Part shown: piece after piece, positions 1 through 6,318 of the stretch | Numbering within the stretch: the stretch's first letter is position 1 | Layout of the letters: each line of letters starts with the position of its first letter | Origin: Acetofilamentum sp. | Lineage (GTDB): Bacteria > Bacteroidota > Bacteroidia > Bacteroidales > JAFGUD01 | Direction: 5' to 3' | NCBI GenBank assembly: GCA_020722645.1 | Contig: DYKL01000208.1 | Location: forward strand, 1 to 6,353 | Length of the DNA stretch: 6,353 nucleotides | The notes under the pieces: model-generated | Databases searched by the model: none | The model's input: only the letters and a program-made list of their open reading frames with translations | Told to the model about the DNA's origin: nothing | Translations under genes and position numbers: made by a program

Positions 1-1
1 A

Positions 2-39
2 GACTGAGCACTAATTGCAAAGCAATTAGCCTCGAAGTC
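2..39. other. Imperfect inverted repeat (hairpin) at the left edge of the octamer array
   Basis: The core is a perfect 8-bp stem, CTAATTGC (11-18) and GCAATTAG (22-29), with an AAA loop. It is flanked by further complementary pieces: GAG (6-8) with CTC (31-33), and GACT (2-5) with AGTC (36-39), separated by a small internal loop and a 2-nt bulge. No T run follows on either strand, so it is not a textbook intrinsic terminator. It ends one base before the tandem array begins. It could be a transcription end for a gene outside the window, an mRNA leader structure for the gene at 309, or a remnant of a small mobile repeat. The structure is seen directly; its role is unknown. Confidence 0.55.
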
Positions 40-40
40 A

Positions 41-312
41 AACAATGCAACAATGTAACAATGTAACAATGCAACAATGTAACAATGTAACAATATAACA
101 ATGCAACAATGCAACAATGCAACAATGTAACAATGCTACAATGTAACAATGTAACAATGCAACAATGTAACAATGTAACAATGTAACAATATAACAATGC
201 AACAATGCAACAATGCAACAATGTAACAATGCAACAATGTAACAATGCAACAATATAACAATGCAACAATATAACAATGCAACAATGTAACCATAAAACA
301 ATGTAACAATGA
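41..312. repeat. Octanucleotide tandem array, 34 x AACAATGY
   Basis: Reading from 41, the sequence divides exactly into 34 consecutive 8-bp units without an indel. Most are AACAATGC or AACAATGT. Variants are AACAATAT (89, 185, 249, 265), TACAATGT (137), AACCATAA (289) and the last unit AACAATGA (305-312). The last unit contributes the ATG at 309-311 that starts the acyloxyacyl-hydrolase-like gene. A 64-bp block at 73-136 recurs exactly at 169-232, 96 bp (12 units) later, which points to internal segmental duplication. Because 8 is not a multiple of 3, successive ATGs fall in all three frames. This short-unit array is expected to be length-variable by slipped-strand replication. On the minus strand it reads as a long open frame of hydrophobic octapeptides, which is a repeat artefact. 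Confidence 0.97.
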
Positions 313-1394
313 AGTATTTTATAGGCTTTTTAATATTATTTTCAGTACTTGTAACATCAGCACAGCAACCTGTAAACATAGGATTCAGATTTTCAAAGGC
401 TGTGATTATGCCACATAGAATTGATATGCGGTACATCATAAAAAAACCACCCAACGAATATTTGTTGACTATTGGTTTTCAAACAACCGGTAAAAAACAA
501 TGGCAGCAACATTGGGCTTACCCCGAAATAGGTTTTGGAGCGTATTACGCTGATTTAAACAATCCGGACGTATTAGGCAATTCAAAAGCAGGTTTTTTAT
601 TCATAAATGCCCCTGTTTTCAGAGATAAATTTTTTTGTCTGAATTACCATTTCGGAGTTGGGGTTGCATATTTAAGCAAGGCTTTTAACTATCAGACCAA
701 TTATTACAATTTTGCGATAGGTTCACATTACAACATTTATGCAAATCTGGATATTGAGTTACAGTATCGTACAAAAAAATTCATCTATTTCGGAAGTCTG
801 GGACTGACACATTATTCAAACGGAGGCACCAAAGCACCGAATATGGGGTTGAATTTACCTGCGATATCTTTAGGGTTGAGATACAAAACAAAAGATTTTT
901 ACAAACAAAAGAATATTTCAGGTCGAAGTTTTAAAAATTATTCAGATTTGGAAATTATTCAGTCTTTTTCAGCTCACGCCAATAAACTTTCAATCAGTCA
1001 TCCGGTAGAATTTATAGGTAGTTTTTCTGCCGATTACGGTTATTATGTGTCACCCAAAAGCCGTTTTGGAGGTGGTTTGGACTTAATACTTGACAGAAAC
1101 AAAGAAAATTATTTTATTAACGACAGTATTTTCGACTCAAATAATGCTGATTATCTTTCTTATGGTCTTCATTTAAGCTATTCAGCAGTTTTTGGAAATA
1201 TTCAGTTTTCATTTCAACCGATTTTTGTTTTACATTCAAAATACAACGACTCATTTCTGTATCAGAGATATGGTTTTAGGTTTATTGTATTAAAAAAGTG
1301 GGTTCTTGGTCTAAGCCTGTTTACAAAATATTTTAATGCAATTGCGATAGAACCGGCAATTGGATACAGGTTTTCAATCCATAACAATCGTTAA
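309..1394 (+). CDS. PagL-like acyloxyacyl hydrolase (lipid A 3-O-deacylase family), outer membrane
   Basis: A 361-residue exported protein. Residues 1-18 form a signal peptide (hydrophobic core FIGFLILFSVLV, probable cut after TSA before QQ). The hallmark is H168-Y-S170-N-GGTKAPN at 168-178, matching the His-x-Ser-Asn catalytic strand of PagL enzymes, which remove the 3-O acyl chain from lipid A in the outer membrane. The usual catalytic Glu, 14 residues after the His in Pseudomonas PagL as I recall it, is Asn182 here. I recall other Bacteroidota members also having Asn there. The chain is about twice the length of proteobacterial PagL (about 170 residues). The C-terminal half (about 215-361) is rich in alternating aromatic and glycine strands typical of a beta barrel. 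The start at 309 is the first in-frame ATG after TAA codons at 288 and 294, is followed directly by the signal peptide, and lies in the last octamer repeat. There is no Shine-Dalgarno sequence. The 3' end overlaps the convergent lipoprotein gene. The family call is fairly firm; activity on lipid A is inferred. Confidence 0.85.
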   Translation: MKYFIGFLILFSVLVTSAQQPVNIGFRFSKAVIMPHRIDMRYIIKKPPNEYLLTIGFQTTGKKQWQQHWAYPEIGFGAYYADLNNPDVLGNSKAGFLFINAPVFRDKFFCLNYHFGVGVAYLSKAFNYQTNYYNFAIGSHYNIYANLDIELQYRTKKFIYFGSLGLTHYSNGGTKAPNMGLNLPAISLGLRYKTKDFYKQKNISGRSFKNYSDLEIIQSFSAHANKLSISHPVEFIGSFSADYGYYVSPKSRFGGGLDLILDRNKENYFINDSIFDSNNADYLSYGLHLSYSAVFGNIQFSFQPIFVLHSKYNDSFLYQRYGFRFIVLKKWVLGLSLFTKYFNAIAIEPAIGYRFSIHNNR

Positions 1395-2726
1395 ATCAGG
1401 GTTGTTCTGCATTAATTTCACAAGCTGACTATCAGGTATTTTAGTGTTCCGAACATCAAAATAGGTCAGATTTTTCAATTCAAAAAACTGGGACGGTAAA
1501 GCTTCAATGGGGTTGTTAGAAATATTTAAAGAAACCAATTTATCAAGCTTTCCAATGCTCACAGGAAGTTGTTTTATATTGTTATCAGAGATATTCAGAA
1601 TAACCAACTGTTTCATTTGCGAAAAATCAATAAGTAGATTAGAAAGCTTGTTATGGTCAATATTCAGAACTTTCAGATTTGTGAGTTTGCTTAAAGAAAG
1701 CGGCAAATAATCCAATTGATTGAAACTAAAAGATATTTCTTCAAGATTTTTCAAATCGCCAATATTTTCAGGAATAGAACATATCTTGTTGTTGCTGCTT
1801 CTTAAAATCTGCAAATTTGTGAGCAGTTCTATTTCTTTTGGAAGTTCAGTTAAAAAATTTTCGTCAAGTACCAATATTTGTAGTCTTTTTAGTAAAGAAA
1901 TCTCTTTACTTAACTTTTTCATACCACTTGAAGACAAATCAAGAATATAAACGTTAATAGAATCTTCAATAGCTTCATCTAATAAAGTATATCTTTTAGC
2001 AATATCTAACTCACTTGAATTCAGCAATTTATTTTGATATTCTACGATTTCGTTTTTATTTAAAGTCAATCTGTTTTCATCAAAAATTAAATCAGAAATC
2101 TTTTGCCATTCTCCATCTATATTTATTTTTAAAGAATAAGGCTCTGAAAAATCAAATAAAACAGGATATTTTGTTTTTTCTGTATAAAAAGCACTCAAAC
2201 GATTAGATGTTTTATATTCAATATTTGAATTTAATTCATTTTCGACAAGCAGCAAAACTTCATCAGTCATAATCAACTGGGAGATATTAGACCAGTAACC
2301 ATTATAATTTTGAAGGAAATAAAAATAACTTACAAACAAACTGTCTGATAATTTAAAAGAAGAAAAACAAATAATTTCATTATTTTTTTGGGTACTGAAA
2401 ATTTGTGAATTTGTTTGATAAAATTCGTTTTTATTCTGGTAAGAAAAAACAGCCGAAAAATCATTCAATACATCTACCGATACCTGAGCATTACTATTCT
2501 TATATTTTTTTATAACATAAGGTAAATAATTTGAATCCAGCAGGTTTATTCGCTGTATAATATATAAATTAGATATACTGTCAATATTATTGTTTATATT
2601 TAAAATTGTATCATCTATTTCAACTAAAGATGTATCAGTTGAGTTATTTGAATTATTTTTTTTATCAATTTCACAAGAAAAAAGATTGATAATTATTACA
2701 AATATAAGTAACTTTGTTATTCTCAT
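1374..2726 (-). CDS. Leucine-rich-repeat lipoprotein
   Basis: With the ATG at 2726 the product has 450 residues. It begins MRITKLLIFVIIINLFSC, a clean lipoprotein signal with lipobox LFS-C and lipidated Cys18. The open frame extends upstream to a TTG at 2765, but that would add 13 residues before the signal and is less likely. After a low-complexity Asn/Ser/Asp linker (about 19-50), residues to about 250 form an unrecognised domain. From about 257 to the end there are seven to eight leucine-rich repeats with a 23-residue period and the pattern LxxLxxLxLxxNxLxxLPxxI (examples: LTNLKVLNIDHNKL, MKQLVILNISDNNI). This is the bacterial LRR type used for protein-protein contact. Acidic residues follow the Cys (CEID), so inner-membrane retention is not indicated and outer-membrane or surface anchoring is plausible. 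A CAAATTTG at 2763-2770, one mismatch from TAnnTTTG, could be its -7 element. The binding partner is unknown. Confidence 0.88.
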   Translation of the reverse strand: MRITKLLIFVIIINLFSCEIDKKNNSNNSTDTSLVEIDDTILNINNNIDSISNLYIIQRINLLDSNYLPYVIKKYKNSNAQVSVDVLNDFSAVFSYQNKNEFYQTNSQIFSTQKNNEIICFSSFKLSDSLFVSYFYFLQNYNGYWSNISQLIMTDEVLLLVENELNSNIEYKTSNRLSAFYTEKTKYPVLFDFSEPYSLKINIDGEWQKISDLIFDENRLTLNKNEIVEYQNKLLNSSELDIAKRYTLLDEAIEDSINVYILDLSSSGMKKLSKEISLLKRLQILVLDENFLTELPKEIELLTNLQILRSSNNKICSIPENIGDLKNLEEISFSFNQLDYLPLSLSKLTNLKVLNIDHNKLSNLLIDFSQMKQLVILNISDNNIKQLPVSIGKLDKLVSLNISNNPIEALPSQFFELKNLTYFDVRNTKIPDSQLVKLMQNNPDLTIVMD

Positions 2727-2772
2727 ATAGTTAATCAAAAATTTTCTTAAAATAATTTTTTTCAAATTTGCA

Positions 2773-2782
2773 TTTTTTTTTT
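2773..2782. repeat. T10 homopolymer tract in divergent promoter region
   Basis: Ten consecutive T (A on the minus strand) lie about 47 bp upstream of the lipoprotein ATG at 2726, just beyond the candidate -7 element for that gene. Homopolymers of this length can vary by slippage and can bend DNA. Tract length is also a common sequencing uncertainty. Confidence 0.9.
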
Positions 2783-2811
2783 GGTAAAAAACAAACTATT
2801 TTACAGAATTC

Positions 2812-2824
2812 TTTTTTTTTTTTT
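2812..2824. repeat. T13 homopolymer tract upstream of the operon promoter
   Basis: Thirteen consecutive T end 12 bases before the TATATTTG element. The tract occupies the place where a -33 (TTTG-type) element would be expected for that promoter, so a change in its length would change promoter spacing or upstream geometry. The tract is directly visible; a regulatory effect is inferred. Confidence 0.9.
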
Positions 2825-2836
2825 GCAATAAACATT

Positions 2837-2844
2837 TATATTTG
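2837..2844 (+). promoter_or_regulatory. Bacteroidota-type -7 promoter element TATATTTG
   Basis: TATATTTG matches the TAnnTTTG -7 consensus of the Bacteroidota housekeeping sigma factor exactly. There is no clean TTTG -33 element at 17-23 bp spacing; that position is filled by the T13 tract. With usual geometry the transcript would start around 2851, giving a leader of only about 7 nt before the ATG at 2858. It would drive the five-gene plus-strand cluster. Confidence 0.6.
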
Positions 2845-2857
2845 AAAAAACTTTTGA

Positions 2858-3943
2858 ATGGAACTGGATTTTGTGTTAAATTTTTATAAACATTTTGGAC
2901 AAGATAGTATTGTGCTTTTATACGCCGGATATTTTAATGATTTTGTTCTTTTAAACACAACTGATATTATAAAAAAATATGATATTGAAGAAGATTTTGA
3001 AAAAGACAAAATCAAAATGATTTTTTTGATGATTGAAGCTTTTCAGAACGTAATAAGATATGCCGATATTGAAAAATCAGATTTTTCTGATTTAATTGGA
3101 CGTTTTTTTCTTGCCAGAAAAACAAATAAAGATATTTTTATTGCTACTTCAAATTTAATTGAAAAATACAAAAAACAGGACTTAAAAAAACGCCTTGATG
3201 ACCTTAACAGCAAAAACACTGACCAACTTAAAGAATTATTCCTCGAAGTACTTACCAACAAAGAATTTTCTGACAGAGGCGGAGCAGGTTTAGGTTTTAT
3301 TGAAATGAGACGAAAAACCAAAATTCAGCTTGACTACTTTTTTGACGATATAAATGAAAATTTGTCTTATTTTTACTTTTTAACAAAATTATTAAACAAT
3401 AAAACTGAAAATTCTTTCATCAAAATGAATCTTGATGATTTCAAACAAATTCATCACGATTTCAGTAAAAACAAAGTAGTTTTTTTTATTAAAAACAATT
3501 TCAACGAAGAAACAATCAACTCTGTTTTACCTGTTTTTCAGGAAAATCTCAAAGATTTAAGCAAAAATTACCAAAAACTTACATATCATTTAATGTTAGA
3601 AACACTGCAAAATATAAGCAAACACGCTGCAAATATCCAAAATAAAAAAGACGCTGTTTTTTTATTATCAAAACATGATGATTGTTTTGAAATCGCCAGT
3701 GGAAATCTGATTAGAAAAGATGATATAGAATATCTGGACAATTATTTAAAAGAACTCAGCGGTATGCAAAAAAATGAGTTGGACATAAAATTTCTGCAAC
3801 GATTAGTTGACGCTGACACAGACAGAATAGGAGGATTGGGATTTATCGAAATAGCCAGAGAATCAAAAAATTTCACTTTCAATTTTTTTGATTATGACCA
3901 AAATTACTCATTTTTTACTTTTTCAGTCAAGATTGATTTTTGA
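2858..3943 (+). CDS. Tandem SiaB-family (DUF6272) protein kinase, two domains in one chain
   Basis: A 361-residue cytoplasmic protein without signal or membrane segments. It is built from two homologous halves, about 6-178 and about 192-361. Each half has an N-box-like helix (E60-AFQ-N64-VIRYA; E248-TLQ-N252-ISKHA), a strand ending in a small loop (IATSNLI at 95-101; IASGNLI at 279-285), a charged helical linker, and a glycine-rich motif (DRGGAGLGFIEM at 139-150; DRIGGLGFIEIA at 322-333), followed by a Phe/Tyr-rich last strand. This is the layout of SiaB, a GHKL-fold kinase that phosphorylates SiaC; known SiaB proteins are about half this length. The two halves have diverged strongly (ATSN versus ASGN, one residue more in the first Gly loop), so they may differ in activity. 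A TGA at 2855 lies directly before the ATG, which fixes the start. The SiaC-family gene follows 24 nt downstream, the expected partner. Family is firm from motifs and context; kinase activity of each half is inferred. Confidence 0.85.
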   Translation: MELDFVLNFYKHFGQDSIVLLYAGYFNDFVLLNTTDIIKKYDIEEDFEKDKIKMIFLMIEAFQNVIRYADIEKSDFSDLIGRFFLARKTNKDIFIATSNLIEKYKKQDLKKRLDDLNSKNTDQLKELFLEVLTNKEFSDRGGAGLGFIEMRRKTKIQLDYFFDDINENLSYFYFLTKLLNNKTENSFIKMNLDDFKQIHHDFSKNKVVFFIKNNFNEETINSVLPVFQENLKDLSKNYQKLTYHLMLETLQNISKHAANIQNKKDAVFLLSKHDDCFEIASGNLIRKDDIEYLDNYLKELSGMQKNELDIKFLQRLVDADTDRIGGLGFIEIARESKNFTFNFFDYDQNYSFFTFSVKIDF

Positions 3944-3967
3944 AAAATTTTTTATTTATAAATTGAA

Positions 3968-4351
3968 ATGTCAGAAAATTATTTACATATTGAACCTACA
4001 GATTCTACTCCCGATGTAGTATTCGACAGAGCAAACAAATTATTCAGAATTAGCGGTGATATTCTGCCTGAGAATTCATTCGACTTTTTTGACCCTATAT
4101 TCAGTTGGTTTTCAAATTACAAAAAAAATCCTGATGACATTATTGTCATTGAATTTTCTATTAACATCATCAACACATCATCAACACGCAGATTAGTTTC
4201 GTTTTTCAAACTTCTCGAAGAAATTGCAGACAACGGTTCAAAAATTACAATAATATGGGCTCACCTGCCAGATGACGAAATTATGCAATACACAGCTTAT
4301 GAATTTGGAAATGCTTTCAAAAAATTAACTTTTCAAACAAGATTAAAATAG
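3968..4351 (+). CDS. SiaC-family (DUF1987) regulatory phosphoprotein
   Basis: A 127-residue cytoplasmic protein of normal family length. It shows the family pattern: an N-terminal region with STP (13-15), PENS at 34-37, a strand followed by NTSSTRRL at 69-76, and the helix FFKLLEEI. In Pseudomonas aeruginosa SiaC the Thr in the same NTSS motif (T68) is phosphorylated by SiaB and dephosphorylated by SiaA; unphosphorylated SiaC binds and activates the diguanylate cyclase SiaD. The equivalent residue here is T70. The fold resembles STAS/anti-anti-sigma proteins, so partner switching is the expected mode of action. It follows the SiaB-like gene by 24 nt and precedes the amidohydrolase by 2 nt. 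No SiaA or SiaD is nearby, so its output partner is unknown. Confidence 0.9.
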   Translation: MSENYLHIEPTDSTPDVVFDRANKLFRISGDILPENSFDFFDPIFSWFSNYKKNPDDIIVIEFSINIINTSSTRRLVSFFKLLEEIADNGSKITIIWAHLPDDEIMQYTAYEFGNAFKKLTFQTRLK

Positions 4352-4353
4352 TT

Positions 4354-5493
4354 ATGAGAATTGACCTAAAAAAAATAATTGATTTAAGACACACACTTCA
4401 TAAACACGCCGAACTATCTTCAAAAGAGTTTAAAACATCTGAAATTATCGAAAATTTTATTTCAAAATATAAACCTGACCAAATATTGAAAATTGCAGAT
4501 ACAGGTCTTGCTTTTATTTTCGAAGGAAAATACAGAGGTAAAACAATTGTTTTTCGTTCAGAATTAGACGCTTTGCCTATTGACGAACCTGATAATATAG
4601 AATACCACAGTATCAACAAAGGCGTTTCACATAAATGCGGTCATGACGGACACATGGCGATTCTGGCTTCATTAGCTCAGGTTATTTCAAAGGAAAGACC
4701 ATTATTCGGAAAATTTGTTTTACTTTTTCAACCTGCCGAAGAAAATCTGAATGGAGCTTTAAAAGTTTTAGATGACCCGAATTTCAAAAAATTGGATCCA
4801 GATTTTATTTTTGCTATTCACAATTTACCAAACTTTAAAGAAAATATTATAATTCTTCGTGAAGGAAATTATACAAGTGCAACCAGCGGATTGACAATAA
4901 ACCTTATCGGAAACACTTCTCACGCCGCAAATCCTGAACTGGCAAACAATCCCACAGATGCAACAATAGAACTTTTAAATTTTGTCAGAAACCAACTTTT
5001 AAGTCCGAAACCAAAAAAATTTAAACTTGTAACACCTGTTTACACTCAAATCGGTACGCCTGATTTTGGAATAACTCCGGGTACTTCGCAGCTTAAATTT
5101 ACTTTACGTGCTAATGAACAAAAAGAAATTGATGAACTTTCATCAAAAATTATAAATAAAACCAAACAAATCGCAGCCAAACATAATTTGGAACTTAATT
5201 ATCTTAGCTCTGACAATGCAATACCGGTATATAACAATCAATATGCAATAGAATTATTAACTGAAATAGCAATTGAAAATAAATATCAGGTTTTAGCATT
5301 AGATGAGCCTTTTAAATGGACAGAAGATTTTGGTTATTTTACAAAAAAATTCAGAGGTGCATTTGTTTGTATTGGTGCCGGTGAAAGCCATGACCTTCAC
5401 GACAAAAATTATGACTTTAACGATAACATTATTAAATTTTCAACAGAATTTTTATACAAAATTTATAAAAAATTTGCATACGACAATAAATAA
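4354..5493 (+). CDS. M20 family metallopeptidase / amidohydrolase
   Basis: A 379-residue protein of the M20D type (hippurate / N-acyl amino acid / IAA-amino acid hydrolases), which uses a metal centre to cleave an amide bond in small N-acyl or peptide substrates. Visible signatures in order: RSELDALPIDE (68-78), the metal-binding C95-G-H97-D98, the catalytic pair E129-E130 in QPAEE, H156 in AIHN, the lid/dimerisation-domain SHAANPE (189-195), WTEDFGYF (322-329), and the C-terminal LHDKNYDFND with H349. All expected metal and catalytic positions appear intact. There is no signal peptide, so it is cytosolic. The ATG lies 2 nt after the SiaC stop, so translation is probably coupled. The physiological substrate cannot be told from sequence; amino-acid or peptide salvage is the default inference. 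Confidence 0.93.
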   Translation: MRIDLKKIIDLRHTLHKHAELSSKEFKTSEIIENFISKYKPDQILKIADTGLAFIFEGKYRGKTIVFRSELDALPIDEPDNIEYHSINKGVSHKCGHDGHMAILASLAQVISKERPLFGKFVLLFQPAEENLNGALKVLDDPNFKKLDPDFIFAIHNLPNFKENIIILREGNYTSATSGLTINLIGNTSHAANPELANNPTDATIELLNFVRNQLLSPKPKKFKLVTPVYTQIGTPDFGITPGTSQLKFTLRANEQKEIDELSSKIINKTKQIAAKHNLELNYLSSDNAIPVYNNQYAIELLTEIAIENKYQVLALDEPFKWTEDFGYFTKKFRGAFVCIGAGESHDLHDKNYDFNDNIIKFSTEFLYKIYKKFAYDNK

Positions 5494-5526
5494 TTACAAC
5501 TTTTAATAAAACAACTAAAAAAATAA

Positions 5527-6066
5527 ATGAAAACAGTACAAGTTTTAGACAAAAAATTTTCATTATCAATCAGTGAAAAAGAAATTCAGGAAGCTATAAC
5601 TAAACTTGCTGACAGAATCAACGAAGACCTTAAAAATCAAGATGTTATTTTTCTGGGCATTTTAAACGGTGCTTTTCTTTTTGCTGCTGATTTATTCAGA
5701 CAAATTAATTTCGATTGTCAGATTTCTTTTCTTAAAGTAGCTTCTTACGTTGGAACTTCACAAAGCGGAACTGTTAAAAGACTTATTGGTATTAACGAAG
5801 ATATTTACAACAAAACAGTTGTTATACTTGAAGATATTATTGATACCGGAACAACCATGGAAAACCTTATTAAACAATTATTAGGATATGAACCTAAACA
5901 AATATTAATTGCTACTTTTTTGTTTAAACCCGATGCTTTTCTCAAAAATTATGATATTCATTATATAGGTATGAAAATACCAAATGAATTTATTGTAGGT
6001 TACGGTCTGGATTACAATGGTTTTGGAAGAAATCTGAAAGATATTTATACTCTTATTAAAGAATAA
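5527..6066 (+). CDS. hpt: Hypoxanthine phosphoribosyltransferase
   Basis: A 179-residue type I phosphoribosyltransferase of standard length. It joins hypoxanthine (and usually guanine) to PRPP to give IMP/GMP in cytosolic purine salvage. The PRPP-binding motif VVILEDIIDTGTTM spans 98-111 with E102-D103 and D106. The pyrophosphate loop is LNGAF (46-50), the mobile loop SYVGTSQSGTVK (73-84), the purine-binding Lys lies in FKPDA (K134), and the C-terminal GYGLDYNGFGRNL (158-170) carries the Asp and Arg typical of HPRT. The gene lies 33 nt after the amidohydrolase, behind an A-rich, Shine-Dalgarno-free spacer, and 3 nt before the next gene, as part of the same probable operon. Identification is strong. 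Confidence 0.95.
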   Translation: MKTVQVLDKKFSLSISEKEIQEAITKLADRINEDLKNQDVIFLGILNGAFLFAADLFRQINFDCQISFLKVASYVGTSQSGTVKRLIGINEDIYNKTVVILEDIIDTGTTMENLIKQLLGYEPKQILIATFLFKPDAFLKNYDIHYIGMKIPNEFIVGYGLDYNGFGRNLKDIYTLIKE

Positions 6067-6069
6067 ATT

Positions 6070-6318
6070 ATGAAAAAAGAATTTGATTTACCAAAAGTTA
6101 CAATCACTTTTGATGACAACATAATTTTTACAAGATACAAAAGTAATGTTGACATCGAACTCGAAGATGCCAAAGCTATTTCTGACTTGGTTTACGAAAA
6201 CATGGATAAATCAAAAATTTACGGACAAATATCAGATATCAGAGCAATTAACAACATATCAAGGCAAGCAAGAGATTTTTTCGGTTCAAGAACAAATGAA
6301 CAGATGAAACCCCCATGA
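6070..6318 (+). CDS. DUF7793/STAS-like small protein, probably C-terminally truncated
   Basis: An 82-residue product with the N-terminal pattern of small Bacteroidota STAS-like proteins (DUF7793, from memory): two strands (KVTITFDDNIIFTRYKS), a helix (ELEDAKAISDLVYENM), a central strand (GQISDIRAIN), then NISRQARDFFGS, which resembles the ISKEARDYL segment of that family. Family members usually run to about 120-130 residues with a further strand, helix and strand. Here the frame ends at a TGA just after a CCCCC tract (6310-6314), so the C-terminal half is missing. The cause could be a frameshift, an insertion, or an assembly join at the window edge. The ATG lies 3 nt after the hpt stop, which supports co-transcription. 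Function is unknown; a role as a small signalling partner is inferred only from the fold resemblance. Confidence 0.6.
   Translation: MKKEFDLPKVTITFDDNIIFTRYKSNVDIELEDAKAISDLVYENMDKSKIYGQISDIRAINNISRQARDFFGSRTNEQMKPP

Noticed and set aside
2..46. Integron attC-like recombination site
   Set aside because: The hairpin lacks convincing RYYYAAC/GTTRRRY core boxes, and no integrase or cassette structure is visible.
41..312. CRISPR array
   Set aside because: The units are 8 bp and directly abutting, with no spacers and no cas genes.
38..454. Minus-strand open frame of 138 residues made of hydrophobic octapeptide repeats (LLHCYIVA type)
   Set aside because: It is the translation of the octamer array: 8 bp x 3 gives an open 24-bp period in this phase. 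It also overlaps the start of the hydrolase on the opposite strand. It looks like the spurious proteins produced by such arrays.
1507..2206. Three plus-strand open frames (1507-1710, 1720-1950, 2015-2206)
   Set aside because: They are antisense shadows of the LRR lipoprotein, with Ser/Phe/Leu-rich composition and no recognisable domain.
1374..2765. Longer lipoprotein start at 2765
   Set aside because: The codon there is TTG and would place 13 extra residues before a signal peptide that is complete when started from the ATG at 2726.
2858..3943. RsbW/SpoIIAB-type anti-sigma kinase
   Set aside because: No sigma or SpoIIAA/RsbV partner is present. The Gly-rich DRxGGxGFIE motif and the adjacent SiaC gene fit the SiaB family better.
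3944..3967. Separate promoter for the SiaC-family gene
   Set aside because: The 24-nt spacer is A/T-rich but contains no TAnnTTTG match, so co-transcription with the upstream gene is simpler.
5303..5506. Small plus-strand frame inside the amidohydrolase end
   Set aside because: It is an out-of-frame shadow of the M20 gene with no domain or start context of its own.
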